Of a stretch of DNA of 64,000 bases, positions 16,843 through 25,329 are shown in pieces. Below the pieces are notes generated by a model, which saw only the letters and a list, made by a program, of their open reading frames with translations, was not told the DNA's origin and made no database searches. Both the position numbers and the translations under genes were made by a program. The number at the start of each line of letters is the position of its first letter. Position 1 is the stretch's first letter. This DNA is from an uncultured Phascolarctobacterium sp. (GTDB lineage Bacteria; Bacillota; Negativicutes; Acidaminococcales; Acidaminococcaceae), in NCBI GenBank assembly GCA_958448515.1, contig CAUDEF010000004.1, positions 1-64,000 on the forward strand, given 5' to 3'.

Positions 16843-18303
16843 CTAAAACCCCCTAAAATACTTATCTATGTCAGCTCTACTCTTTAATATCTTATCTTCA
16901 GGAACCTCTCTTAATAACGCTAATTGGACAGACTTTTCAAAACCTTGCTTGTAAGCACCACTTTTATTAAAATCATCAATAAATGTTAAAAAATAGGAAT
17001 CATCATATTTTTTTGATAGGATTTTAAGTCCCTCCATGTAATGATCAATAATAATCATTTCTTTTGCAGCATAATCTGCTTCTTTACATGCATGGTTATA
17101 TGATATTTCTCTCTTTATTTCACCATATATAGATATGGTAAATCTTCCAACTCCTATAATATTTAAACGCAAAAAAAATTCAATTGCTCCTTCATTAAAA
17201 TTTTCCTTTTTTAAACCTCGTGCCAACCCATCAGCAACATCAATAAGACAAAACGTTCCATGAGCAACAGCCAACATCCTTTTGACTGTATAATTTGAAA
17301 AAGGTTCACATTGTTTCCACATTGATACAAATGAACGTTCTTTTATATCTGTTTCCATAAAGTATTTATACATGCGTCTCATTGCATAAATAAATCGTAC
17401 TAATAACTCATTTATAACAACCGGGATTGCTTGTGTAATCTGAAAACGCAAATCATATCCAAGTTCAAATATTTTTAAAGTATCATCAAATATCTTTAAA
17501 GCTAATTTATTCATATTTTTGTTTGATTCACTTACACTTAATCCTAACTTTTCTTTTATAACTATAATATCATTCGTCCAAGTCCAAAATGGTGATGGTA
17601 TCCCCATACCACGATTACCTTTACTAGCACTAGACTGAGATCCGGCTACATCTGAAATAAGATGTCCAATCCAATTAACAATGCCACAAAATAATTTACC
17701 ACAGATATCATGCCCTCTTAATTCCCATTTTTCATCCGCATTCTCTAAAGAAATTAATTTTTCATCTGTTACAAAATGTGATGCATTAGTAAATTGGTCA
17801 AGAATAGAAAAAAACATTCCTAATAAGCTAGGATTGTGTCCAAGTGATTTAAAATGATGATTTTTAGCATTTAATCCGTACACATCTTTTCCGGCATCAC
17901 CTAGTCCAGTCTGATCATATGGTATATTAAATTTTTTCTCTAAAAACCTTAGCGCAGATTCAAGACTCTCGAATTCCCTATTTTCATGATGACATATTTT
18001 AGCAAACAAACGAACTTTATCTGCTACCCATTGATCTGTAATATCACCTAAAATAGATTCTCCTGGCTTAGCAACTAAAAATACATCAACTAATCCACAT
18101 AATGTTCCTGAACTTACAGCTAAGGCATAATCTAACCTATCGCATTCTGGTTTTAAATTCTTAACAGAATTAATAGTTTCGTTCAATATAGTACGTTCAA
18201 TTTCAGCTCTATTGATAGCTTCATCAATTGATGTAGCAAATTCAAAGTTATCATCATTTATTTCTAAATCGAGAAAAATATTTGTTTTAGAACTTTCCAT
18301 CAT
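16843..18303 (-). CDS. Unknown protein with His-rich motifs, first gene of two-gene module
   Basis: 486 residues from the ATG at 18303 (AAGGA 9 nt upstream). Conserved-looking features are HHFKSLGHNPSLLGMFF (about residue 150), then NWIGHLISDVAGSQ and GMGIPSPFWTW (about 215-245). The spaced histidines and aspartate could coordinate a metal, as in membrane-associated hydrolases, but I cannot name the family. The rest is helical, with VLRFIYAMRRMYK-like hydrophobic stretches and no clear signal peptide. It is cotranscribed with the glycine-rich membrane protein. Low GC and position between two terminators suggest a self-contained cargo module. Confidence 0.45.
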   Translation of the reverse strand: MMESSKTNIFLDLEINDDNFEFATSIDEAINRAEIERTILNETINSVKNLKPECDRLDYALAVSSGTLCGLVDVFLVAKPGESILGDITDQWVADKVRLFAKICHHENREFESLESALRFLEKKFNIPYDQTGLGDAGKDVYGLNAKNHHFKSLGHNPSLLGMFFSILDQFTNASHFVTDEKLISLENADEKWELRGHDICGKLFCGIVNWIGHLISDVAGSQSSASKGNRGMGIPSPFWTWTNDIIVIKEKLGLSVSESNKNMNKLALKIFDDTLKIFELGYDLRFQITQAIPVVINELLVRFIYAMRRMYKYFMETDIKERSFVSMWKQCEPFSNYTVKRMLAVAHGTFCLIDVADGLARGLKKENFNEGAIEFFLRLNIIGVGRFTISIYGEIKREISYNHACKEADYAAKEMIIIDHYMEGLKILSKKYDDSYFLTFIDDFNKSGAYKQGFEKSVQLALLREVPEDKILKSRADIDKYFRGF

Positions 18304-18483
18304 AAATATCAATCCTTTATTAAAGTATGAGTAATACCTACTACCATTTTATCATAACTTTAATAATTTCATATGTACTTACCTATGTTATATATAACTT
18401 TTATGCAGTTTCTCTTTTCATGTTTCAATATAACCTAAAATCTTGTTAGAACTATAGCTATCATTATATTCCATCTGTAATTT

Positions 18484-18555
18484 AATCATACATCTTACAG
18501 TCCTGTAATGTCCGGCTCCTACCATGAGAAAGGTAACTTGTTTATTGAGAAGTAA
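18484..18555 (+). pseudogene. Remnant of 3' end of the polymerase-associated small gene
   Basis: An open stretch without a start codon ends SYHEKGNLFIEK and a stop, matching FDEEGKWFIEK at the end of the small gene at 15446-15682 in sequence and strand. It is followed, like the original, by a strong terminator. It marks one edge of the two-gene module and suggests that the module was inserted, or the area rearranged, between two related gene copies. Confidence 0.5.
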
Positions 18556-18560
18556 GTTTA

Positions 18561-18590
18561 TAAGCAGTACTTTTAATAAAGTACTGCTTA
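18561..18590 (+). terminator. Intrinsic terminator after gene remnant
   Basis: Perfect 13-bp stem (TAAGCAGTACTTT and complement) with a TAAT loop, followed by TTTTTT. No intact plus-strand gene precedes it, only the 3' remnant at 18484-18555. Confidence 0.75.
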
Positions 18591-18619
18591 TTTTTTATAA
18601 TTCAACAGAGATATTTCCC

Positions 18620-19069
18620 TTAACTGGCCAAAACACTCTTAATATCAGCTTCAAGCTGATATTTATCTTTATAATTTAACTGCATTTTATATCCATCTGC
18701 TATTCTTACAGAGTTAAGAGCATAATGAATGTGCAGATTATCCGTATTGCCATGAACAGCATAAGCTACCTGACATCCGGTATTACTGTAGATAATATCA
18801 GCAATTTTATCAGCTGTCTTTTCTATGTTATTACCGGCAACAATCTTTTCTTCTTCCTGTTTACTTAACGCAACTATCAGATGCTTGCCCTGCGAGCCTT
18901 TGGTTTTGCAGTATGCCATTTTACAAAGCTGCATATCTCTTGCGGCTGCAGCAGGATCAACACCGATAGCATTATAATATAAAATATTATCATTATGGCT
19001 TTTATCGTCTTGTATGTAATTTATAAGATTATCCATATTATTTGTACTCTTGATTTTTATAATGGCCAT
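18620..19069 (-). CDS. Short relaxase (MobA/VirD2-type), probably truncated
   Basis: 149 residues from the ATG at 19069 (GAGGTG upstream); a GTG three codons earlier is also open. It has the relaxase catalytic-domain pattern: a Y-containing N-terminus and the metal-binding HGNTDNLHIHYALNSV motif around residue 115. Relaxases nick oriT and pilot the strand in conjugation; most are 350-600 residues, so only the nicking domain is present and the frame stops right after it. Truncation by the adjoining rearrangement is likely. It follows the MobC-like gene by 10 bp. Confidence 0.7.
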   Translation of the reverse strand: MAIIKIKSTNNMDNLINYIQDDKSHNDNILYYNAIGVDPAAAARDMQLCKMAYCKTKGSQGKHLIVALSKQEEEKIVAGNNIEKTADKIADIIYSNTGCQVAYAVHGNTDNLHIHYALNSVRIADGYKMQLNYKDKYQLEADIKSVLAS

Positions 19070-19079
19070 ACTAAACACC

Positions 19080-19436
19080 TCATTTCAGCAAATCATATAA
19101 ACCTTGTTTGCACTGTTCCAGTTCCATACGGGCATTATGCAAGTCATTCTTATGCTTTTCTGATTCTATATCCGTATTCAGTCTGTTAATACGAGTATCA
19201 ATATCAGCTACTTGTTTAACTACTTCACGTATCTTTTTAAATGGCTTTATTCTTTTATTCTTTAATAAATCATTCATAATCTCAGATGTATTATTACCTG
19301 TCATTTCTTTTTTCTCTAATAATTTTTCATATGCAACATCATCAAGACGTACTGATTTAGTATGTGTCTTAGGTAAAGTTCTTTTTGTACAGTTTCTTTT
19401 ACGTTTATTATTAATTACTGTAACTTTAGTTTCCAT
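19080..19436 (-). CDS. MobC-like relaxosome accessory protein
   Basis: 118 residues from the ATG at 19436, which has CCGGAGGTTAGTT upstream. A basic N-terminus (NNKRKRNCTKR) precedes a ribbon-helix-helix-like segment (SVRLDDVAYEKLLEKKEMTGNNTSEIM) and a C-terminal coiled coil. This is the arrangement of small proteins that bind oriT and help the relaxase nick. It lies directly upstream of the relaxase and downstream of an inverted repeat that could be oriT. The specific family is not certain. Confidence 0.6.
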   Translation of the reverse strand: METKVTVINNKRKRNCTKRTLPKTHTKSVRLDDVAYEKLLEKKEMTGNNTSEIMNDLLKNKRIKPFKKIREVVKQVADIDTRINRLNTDIESEKHKNDLHNARMELEQCKQGLYDLLK

Positions 19437-19462
19437 AACTAACCTCCGGTAATTATATAATC

Positions 19463-19516
19463 TGTAATCCAATACGTTTCCAGCATATAAATAACAAGTA
19501 ACGTATTTGTATTACA
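19463..19516. repeat. oriT-like inverted repeat
   Basis: TGTAATCCAATACGT (19463-19477) and ACGTATTTGTATTACA (19501-19516) form a long imperfect inverted repeat with a 23-nt spacer, 27 bp upstream of the mobC-like start. Such repeats next to nic sites are typical of transfer origins. The nick site is not identified. Confidence 0.4.
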
Positions 19517-19659
19517 AACTACACTTTTTTTAGCTGTAAAAGCTTACTATTTACCGGTATGTTAGTCGATTTTATTTTTTAATACTGCATAAATTCTAAA
19601 TAATCCCAGTTAACTTTTTTGGTGCATAACATCTTTTTAATAAGTACGGAGGTGTTACA

Positions 19660-19854
19660 ATGGATAAAATTCTTTATTCAGTATCTGAAGCAGCTTATAT
19701 GTTAAATTGCAGTACTGCTTCTGTCTATAAACTTATCGACAAAGGTATTCTTCCCTACACTTTAAAAGGAAAAAGTTATCTTTTACATATTGATGACCTT
19801 AAAGCTTATGCGCGCTCTAAAGTTAATCAATACAAATTACCTTATCACCGCTGA
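19660..19854 (+). CDS. Excisionase-type HTH protein 1
   Basis: 64 residues with a MerR/excisionase-type helix-turn-helix: YSVSEAAYMLNCSTASVYKLIDKGILPYTLKG is the recognition unit, followed by a wing ending in a basic tail. GGAGGTG lies upstream. Such proteins bind DNA to direct excision or to control mobilization genes. It is divergent from the mobilization genes, so it may regulate them. A similar protein follows 99 bp downstream, and the pair ends in a terminator. Confidence 0.7.
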   Translation: MDKILYSVSEAAYMLNCSTASVYKLIDKGILPYTLKGKSYLLHIDDLKAYARSKVNQYKLPYHR

Positions 19855-19953
19855 TATTTTTGATGATTATACTTAACAACATTTAATTGTTAAATTTGCT
19901 GTAAACATCATAATAATTTAAACTGCAAAAACAATGAAAGGAGTTTTTAAATT

Positions 19954-20139
19954 ATGTTTAATGAATATAATGATATGTTAACCGTCGAAGATCTTATGGA
20001 AGTTTTGGCAATCGGTAAAAATGCTGCCTATGAATTATTAAAGAGCGGAGAGCTTAAATGCTTTCGCCTTAAAGGAAGGTGGAAAATACCTAAAGAAGCA
20101 GTCATAGAATATGTAAGAGCAAAAGCATTTTTGAAATAA
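19954..20139 (+). CDS. Excisionase-type HTH protein 2
   Basis: 61 residues: LTVEDLMEVLAIGKNAAYELLKSGELKCFRLKGRWKIPKEAV is a typical excisionase-family winged helix-turn-helix. AAAGGAG is upstream. It is related in fold but not closely in sequence to the preceding protein. It sits 88 bp before the end of the 731-residue gene on the other strand, with a terminator between them. Confidence 0.7.
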   Translation: MFNEYNDMLTVEDLMEVLAIGKNAAYELLKSGELKCFRLKGRWKIPKEAVIEYVRAKAFLK

Positions 20140-20173
20140 ATAAGGGCAGCATTTAATTATGCTGCCCTTATTT
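20138..20173. terminator. Bidirectional terminator
   Basis: A 15-bp stem (AAATAAGGGCAGCAT and complement) with a 6-nt loop and T-rich tails on both strands, between the HTH gene and the convergent 731-residue gene. Confidence 0.75.
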
Positions 20174-20227
20174 TTATTCTTCAACCATTTTAAGGTATTA
20201 CTGATAAAAGCCTGCCAACTTTAAATT

Positions 20228-22423
20228 TTAATATCTTTTTCTACTGCTACACCTACTCAATTCACTTTCATAAATACATAAATTACCAATAAAACTTATA
20301 AACTCTGTTTCTGTAAAAATTTGCTTATGTGCATTTACATTTTCAGCATAATCTTTGGCAATGTTAAGTATTTCTTGTTTAGTCTTTAGAACCAAGCCTA
20401 AACAGATATTAGCCTTACTATTATGCTTTACAACCTCATCTTCTGCATACCCATTTTGCAAATCTCTTTCACGAATATCATTTCCCCTCTCACCTCCTAA
20501 AATGCTGTACGGGAACTTATACTTTTCACCAATATTTTTGTTAAACTGATTGTCATCCAACTGGTATTCTTTACCGACAATATTATAAAACAAGTTATAA
20601 GCTTTACCGAACGTACGCATTGCAGTGGCGTTAGCTGCATCAGGTTTATCACCTTCAGTAATTTCTTTTTTATCGCAGCATTTTTCTGTAAAAAATTCAA
20701 CGGGATCTGTGATTTTAGGCACTTTGTTTTCTTCCTCGTGTTCAGAATTCAACAGTAACTTCACTCCGTACCGAGCCAGATCATTAAGGATAAAAAACTT
20801 CTCCCAGTCAGATAATTCAGTGTCTTTATTAAAATATAAAAGATCCTCAGGTATACTTTCAGACAAATTAATTTCATCATAATTATCTGAGTTTATTTTC
20901 TCTACTTCTTCCATGCGATTAACAATAAACACGTAATTGGCTTCACTTGTTAACGATTGCTTACCCAGATATTCATTATTACCATTTACCACACGTCCAG
21001 CAATCAGATTGTTTAAATAAGTTTCATCAATTATTTTTCCGCTTTCTTTAGTTATATTTAAAATTCTTGAGTAAAGTTTATCTTCTAAAAATACTCCTGT
21101 ATTACTTGGATTAGATAGCTCACTCAAATTATAGTCAGTTATTCCCCAGTACTTTATATTTTTTAGTTGGTCATAGCTTACTGAGTTATGAGTTAAATCA
21201 TAAAATTCTTTTAATGAGAAACCTGAAGGCAGAGCACCCATTAAAAAAATTGATTGCAGAAATTGCAGTGCAAAGGTTCTATTATTACAAATGACAACAG
21301 TAGCTTTTTTAACCTTCAAATCAAATTGCTTACAAACTTCTGTACCGATTATTATTTTAGCAATAAGTTTTGCCAATTCATCAAGACACTGCTTATCCCC
21401 ATTCGTCAATAGATACAATGTCTTAGCCAGCTTGGCCCATGACAAATTCTTATTACCAATCTTACTATCTCTGTGGTCCCAAAAAAATTTTAGGTTTCGA
21501 TTATTAAGGGGTCCATTCATAGACCTAATAATATGTTTACTTATATCGTATTGTTTCTTTAAAGAAGAAGAATTATCAGCCGTTAACTTATTACGCAAGA
21601 AAGATTCTCTAAGATAATTTAATAAATTATTTCTTACACAACAAAAATTATCAGTATATCTGTAAGAATTTAAGCATCGAACCTCATCTTCATTAAAAGC
21701 TTTGTATACATCATTTATTATCAATGCTTCATCTATATTAATATTATTTGGTATATTAACTAGCGGCATTGCCCTGACTAACCAGCGCAATTTTCTATTA
21801 TCGCTGGCAATATAAGTATTACTGCCAGGATCAGCAAAAAAATAATTGCCTTCAAATTTGTATAAGCAATTTTTTATGCCTGATAACATAATCAGCCCAT
21901 GTCTGCAATCAATCTGGCAATTACATGAAGTATTTTTTAACTGCCGCATATACTCAGCCTTATACTTCTCATAGAAAGTTAAAAACACTTTAGATGCAAT
22001 TCCGGCTAATTCGTTTTGCAAATCTTTAAAGGACTCGTCATCGCCATTAAACGTGGTCAATAATTTATTAACGGCATTTCTCTCGTCTTCAGTTATATAT
22101 TCAGAAATATGTCCGGAAAGATTAATTTTTACCCAAGAAATAAAGTTATCTAAAAAATAACAACTTTGATGCTTCTTGACCACCGGACGCACCCTGTAAT
22201 CTAGGGAAAAATACTGATATATAATTTCATTTATCACTTCATAAAAAGCAAAATAAAAATTACAGTTACAATAAAAAAGCCTTAACCTGTCTTTTTTATA
22301 ATCCCTTTTCAGTCCTTTAAATAAGCTTTCATTAAAATTAAAAGCATCCCTAACTGACTTAAAATTTAATTTATCCATTTCTTTTAATACATCATCTACA
22401 CTTACATCTTTAAAATTCAACAT
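20228..22423 (-). CDS. Unknown 731-residue mobile-element protein
   Basis: I start it at the ATG at 22423 (MLNFKDVSVDD), which has GGAGGGAAAGCTG in front; an ATG five codons earlier overlaps that site. No Walker A motif is visible. Noticeable are a cysteine-rich patch (SCNCQIDCRHG, about 170-180) and a central stretch (LSWAKLAKTLYLLTNGDKQ, about 335-355) that vaguely recalls the helicase region of D5/phage primase-helicases, but without a GxxGxGKS loop. Position beside the integrase and HTH genes suggests a replication or mobilization role. I cannot assign a family. Confidence 0.35.
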   Translation of the reverse strand: MLNFKDVSVDDVLKEMDKLNFKSVRDAFNFNESLFKGLKRDYKKDRLRLFYCNCNFYFAFYEVINEIIYQYFSLDYRVRPVVKKHQSCYFLDNFISWVKINLSGHISEYITEDERNAVNKLLTTFNGDDESFKDLQNELAGIASKVFLTFYEKYKAEYMRQLKNTSCNCQIDCRHGLIMLSGIKNCLYKFEGNYFFADPGSNTYIASDNRKLRWLVRAMPLVNIPNNINIDEALIINDVYKAFNEDEVRCLNSYRYTDNFCCVRNNLLNYLRESFLRNKLTADNSSSLKKQYDISKHIIRSMNGPLNNRNLKFFWDHRDSKIGNKNLSWAKLAKTLYLLTNGDKQCLDELAKLIAKIIIGTEVCKQFDLKVKKATVVICNNRTFALQFLQSIFLMGALPSGFSLKEFYDLTHNSVSYDQLKNIKYWGITDYNLSELSNPSNTGVFLEDKLYSRILNITKESGKIIDETYLNNLIAGRVVNGNNEYLGKQSLTSEANYVFIVNRMEEVEKINSDNYDEINLSESIPEDLLYFNKDTELSDWEKFFILNDLARYGVKLLLNSEHEEENKVPKITDPVEFFTEKCCDKKEITEGDKPDAANATAMRTFGKAYNLFYNIVGKEYQLDDNQFNKNIGEKYKFPYSILGGERGNDIRERDLQNGYAEDEVVKHNSKANICLGLVLKTKQEILNIAKDYAENVNAHKQIFTETEFISFIGNLCIYESELSRCSSRKRY

Positions 22424-22496
22424 CAGCTTTCCCTCCATATTATATATTTACTTTAATTATATACTATGAAGAAAAATTTACTATACAAAAACAAAA

Positions 22497-22522
22497 TAGC
22501 ACCTGCAAAAATGCAGGTGCTA
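22497..22522 (-). terminator. Terminator after integrase gene
   Basis: Perfect 11-bp stem (TAGCACCTGCA / TGCAGGTGCTA) with AAAA loop, followed on the minus strand by TTTTGTTTTTG, just past the integrase stop. Confidence 0.75.
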
Positions 22523-22528
22523 TACTTT

Positions 22529-23728
22529 TTATTTTCGTAGCTCTCTGAAATGCTGCGCCATCAAAGCTGTTGCTTCCTTACGTTCATCCTGAACATCCCT
22601 CAAATAAATTGATGTTGTTGCGATATTAGTATGTCCCATCATCGCCTGTACCATATTCAACGGCATCCCGCTTATCAGAGCATTCGTTGCAGCCATCGCT
22701 CTTAGCGAATGAACGGCAATTCTTGGCATTGAATACTTACGGCACATTCTTTTCAGCCACAAATAAAAGCTGTCACCATTTACGGGCAAAGCCTCTCTGT
22801 TTTCACTAAAGTTTCTGGAAATAAAAACAAAATTCTGCGGATTAGAAATATTGTTTGCGTGCAGCCATTCCTCTACTGCTGCCTTATATTTGAGTAGCAA
22901 TTCATAAACGTAATCATCAAAATATAAAGTTCGCACAGATTCTTTAGTTTTAGGACTGCCTAATACCGGTTTTTCCCCGGCAACAAATTTCAAAGATTTA
23001 TTAATTTTTAAAGAACGCTCCTCAAAATTAATACAATCCCATGTCAGACCTAAAAACTCACCTTTGCGCGCACCAGTAGTAACTGCAATGTAAAACATCA
23101 GCTTATTCTTCAGATTTGGTAAGGTCTCCGGCATATCCTCCAAAATGCTTAAAAATCTTTTTAAATTCTCTCTATCCCAGATAGGGTAGTGTTGTGAACG
23201 TGCTTCAGCAAGCAGATCTTTAGGCACTTCCTTACATGGATTCCGTGTAAGATATTTCCACTCACAAGCCTTATTAAAAATCAGATTCAGCAGCTTGAAA
23301 TGCTTTCTGATGGTTACACCTGAAAGCATAACTTTCTTTCGCTGATCTAATCGCATATGGGTACTATTAAGACTATCCATAAACCTGATAATGTCACTTT
23401 CAGTAATGCGGTTAAGCTTCATTGTACCAAAAGCAGGCACTAATCTGTCATTAAGCATCTGCTTATAATTCACAATGGTAATCAGACTGAGCTTTTTGCT
23501 GTAACGGGTTTCCCAGTACTGTACAAATTCAGCAAAGCTTATTTCTTTATCAACTACCAGCCGTCCCGTTACCTCTAAATAAAATTCAGCAAGCTTGGTA
23601 CTTGCTTCCTTCTTAGTACGAGCAAAAATTGTTTTAGTATATCTGCGCTGTTTTTTATTCTCATCATAACCAGCAGATACTCTGAGCTCCCATTTATTTT
23701 CACCTCTTTTAAGTAATGATCCTGCCAT
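22529..23728 (-). CDS. Tyrosine recombinase / site-specific integrase
   Basis: 399 residues, the Tn916/phage-type size. The order is an AP2-like arm-binding N-terminus (WELRVSAGYDENKKQRRYTKT), a core-binding SAM-like domain (about 65-175) and the catalytic domain with arginine in TTGARKGEFLGLTW, HSLR, GHTNIATTSIY (histidine and nucleophilic tyrosine). It cuts and rejoins att sites. GGAGGTGATTAATC precedes the ATG. It lies next to its excisionase and about 1.1 kb from tRNA-Arg, the expected attachment site. A terminator hairpin separates it from the excisionase gene. Confidence 0.92.
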   Translation of the reverse strand: MAGSLLKRGENKWELRVSAGYDENKKQRRYTKTIFARTKKEASTKLAEFYLEVTGRLVVDKEISFAEFVQYWETRYSKKLSLITIVNYKQMLNDRLVPAFGTMKLNRITESDIIRFMDSLNSTHMRLDQRKKVMLSGVTIRKHFKLLNLIFNKACEWKYLTRNPCKEVPKDLLAEARSQHYPIWDRENLKRFLSILEDMPETLPNLKNKLMFYIAVTTGARKGEFLGLTWDCINFEERSLKINKSLKFVAGEKPVLGSPKTKESVRTLYFDDYVYELLLKYKAAVEEWLHANNISNPQNFVFISRNFSENREALPVNGDSFYLWLKRMCRKYSMPRIAVHSLRAMAATNALISGMPLNMVQAMMGHTNIATTSIYLRDVQDERKEATALMAQHFRELRK

Positions 23729-23751
23729 GATTAATCACCTCCGAAAATAAA

Positions 23752-23780
23752 AAAGACTGCCAAAAATTTTGACAGTCTTT
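23752..23780 (-). terminator. Hairpin with T-run between excisionase and integrase genes
   Basis: AAAGACTG and CAGTCTTT flank CAAAA/TTTTG with one mismatch; on the minus strand it is followed by TTTTTTATTTT. It would reduce read-through from xis into int, separating their dosage. Confidence 0.65.
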
Positions 23781-23786
23781 AAACTT

Positions 23787-24008
23787 TTATTTTGTTAATT
23801 TTTTCCATGCCGGTGTGCCCATATTTTTTTCAGCCCAGTCATTCAGGGCATCCAGTGTATAAAAGTAAATTTTGCCAATTCGTTTAGCAGGAAGGACACC
23901 TTCTTTGGTAAGTTTTAAAACTTTTATGTAGCCAATTTTACCATCAAAAAATTCTTCAGCTACTTCTTTGGCTTTTAAAAATTTAGTTTTCTTTTCATTA
24001 TTAATCAT
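23787..24008 (-). CDS. Excisionase-like HTH protein
   Basis: 73 residues from the ATG at 24008 (GAGGTG six nt upstream); a GTG three codons earlier is the only longer option. The winged helix is FLKAKEVAEEFFDGKIGYIKVLKLTKEGVLPAKRIGK, followed by FYTLDALNDWAEKN. This is the small directionality factor normally placed upstream of a Tn916-type integrase gene, as here. Confidence 0.75.
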   Translation of the reverse strand: MINNEKKTKFLKAKEVAEEFFDGKIGYIKVLKLTKEGVLPAKRIGKIYFYTLDALNDWAEKNMGTPAWKKLTK

Positions 24009-24834
24009 ATTTATCACCTCAAACTAAAGATTTATTTTGATGTTTATATGCGTTTATTTTTATATTTTTTTCACTATATTTATCTTTTTATTTAATATTA
24101 TTTATGTTATGCTATTTTCAGCATTTATATACTATACCATCAGGCTACCTAGTGCTTTTACAATTAAAATCAGAAAAGTTTCTGAGATTCTCCCCAGTAC
24201 AAGTCCACAGACAAACTGTAAAATTCATTATTTTCCGCTCCCCGAATTCCCAAACAGATACCACTGGCTTTAAAATCTAAAAAATGCTAAAAAAACACTG
24301 CTAATTTTTTCGTAAAAATTTTGCATTTTTCCACTTTTTCTGCCAACTCGACACCATCATCAAAAAACGGTTTTAAACAATATTTTTTTATCCATACACC
24401 AAAGATTACACCACACCACTGCTCCATGTTAAATATCCTGTATTTATCAAGCTCTCAACTACATTCATAAAACTATAAAAATACTCTAAACATGGCTGCA
24501 CCTTAATGTGGTGTACTGCAAAACCATTGCACCAAGTGCTCCACCATGCTTACCAAGTAATATTCTCTGCAAATTCAATAGGTACAATTCTACATAATCT
24601 GCATTAAACTTCTTTAAAATAAGCTGCTATATTTTGTATCTTTAAAATAATACCAACTATTTTAATCAAGTATAATTAGCAGAATTTTTTATTCTACTTT
24701 TTCATAAAAACCAATATCATTAACTATATTTTTATAAATTATTCAACGCAGCATTCTTTTAATTTTGTCAGTAATTTCCATAATTAAGGTCAATTTTTGA
24801 ATAAGGTGCAAACAAGGTGCAAAAATAACAAAAA
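24009..24834. other. Non-coding element end with integrase-site-like repeats
   Basis: About 830 bp without a credible gene lie between the excisionase and the tRNA terminator. AAGGTGCAAA occurs twice in direct orientation 11 bp apart (24803-24812 and 24814-24823), and the inverted TGCACCTT at 24497-24504; further TGCACC/GGTG clusters lie at 24410-24550. These are candidate integrase arm-binding sites of the attachment region. Confidence 0.4.
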
Positions 24835-24860
24835 GCCCGTTGTCAAAAATGACAACGGGC
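24835..24860 (-). terminator. Terminator downstream of tRNA-Arg
   Basis: Perfect 11-bp stem (GCCCGTTGTCA / TGACAACGGGC) with AAAA loop followed on the minus strand by TTTTTGTTATTTTT, starting 8 bp after the tRNA 3' end. Confidence 0.8.
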
Positions 24861-24868
24861 ATAAATGC

Positions 24869-24945
24869 TGGTGATCCCGGGCAGATTCGAACTGCCGACC
24901 TACCGCTTAGGAGGCGGTTGCTCTATCCTGCTGAGCTACGGAACC
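24869..24945 (-). tRNA. tRNA-Arg (anticodon CCU)
   Basis: 77 nt with encoded CCA. The minus strand reads GGTTCCG at the 5' end pairing with CGGGATC at the 3' end, the D-arm contains AGCTCAGCAGGATAGAGC, the anticodon stem ACCGC/GCGGT encloses CTCCTAA (anticodon CCT), and the T-arm has GGCAGTTCGAATCTGCC. The integrase-bearing element abuts its 3' end, so it is the probable attachment site. Confidence 0.95.
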
Positions 24946-24960
24946 AAACTAAACAATATA

Positions 24961-25266
24961 TTAAAGTTTTTCTGCAAGTCCCGGAGGCATGCTCCATTCA
25001 ACTCGCACATCAGTATTAACCCATAAACGGGTCAGACAGGTTTTAAAATTATCTAAACTTGCCAGAGGATCCAAAGTTTTGGTAACAAAATTGCGGATTG
25101 TTTCTCCCTCAGGCACATCGCAGGTTAAAGGTTCTGATAAAAATTTTTCTACTTTTGCTTTTGCTTCAGGCACAGATAAAGTAACCACAGCAGTTTTACT
25201 TTCTTCATCATATTCCACAAAACCATAATTACAGTGGTAATTTAAGGTTACTGCAAATTTACTCAT
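24961..25266 (-). CDS. Conserved hypothetical protein, about 101 residues
   Basis: I start it at the ATG at 25266 (MSKFAVTLNYHCNYGF), preceded by GAGGAGGGGTTTT. The small acidic protein has alternating strands (TAVVTLSVPEAKAKVEKFL) and ends in WSMPPGLAEKL; no motif gives a function. It lies between tRNA-Arg and ppk, the first chromosomal gene outside the element, and is not obviously in an operon with either. Confidence 0.6.
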   Translation of the reverse strand: MSKFAVTLNYHCNYGFVEYDEESKTAVVTLSVPEAKAKVEKFLSEPLTCDVPEGETIRNFVTKTLDPLASLDNFKTCLTRLWVNTDVRVEWSMPPGLAEKL

Positions 25267-25329
25267 AAAACCCCTCCTCAAACTACTTTATCTATTATAA
25301 CAAGTTCCAACTTCAAGAGCAATATTTAT

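Noticed and set aside
1..24868. CRISPR array or second att copy in the mobile element
   Set aside because: No regularly spaced repeats were seen, and no copy of the tRNA-Arg 3' sequence could be found by eye.
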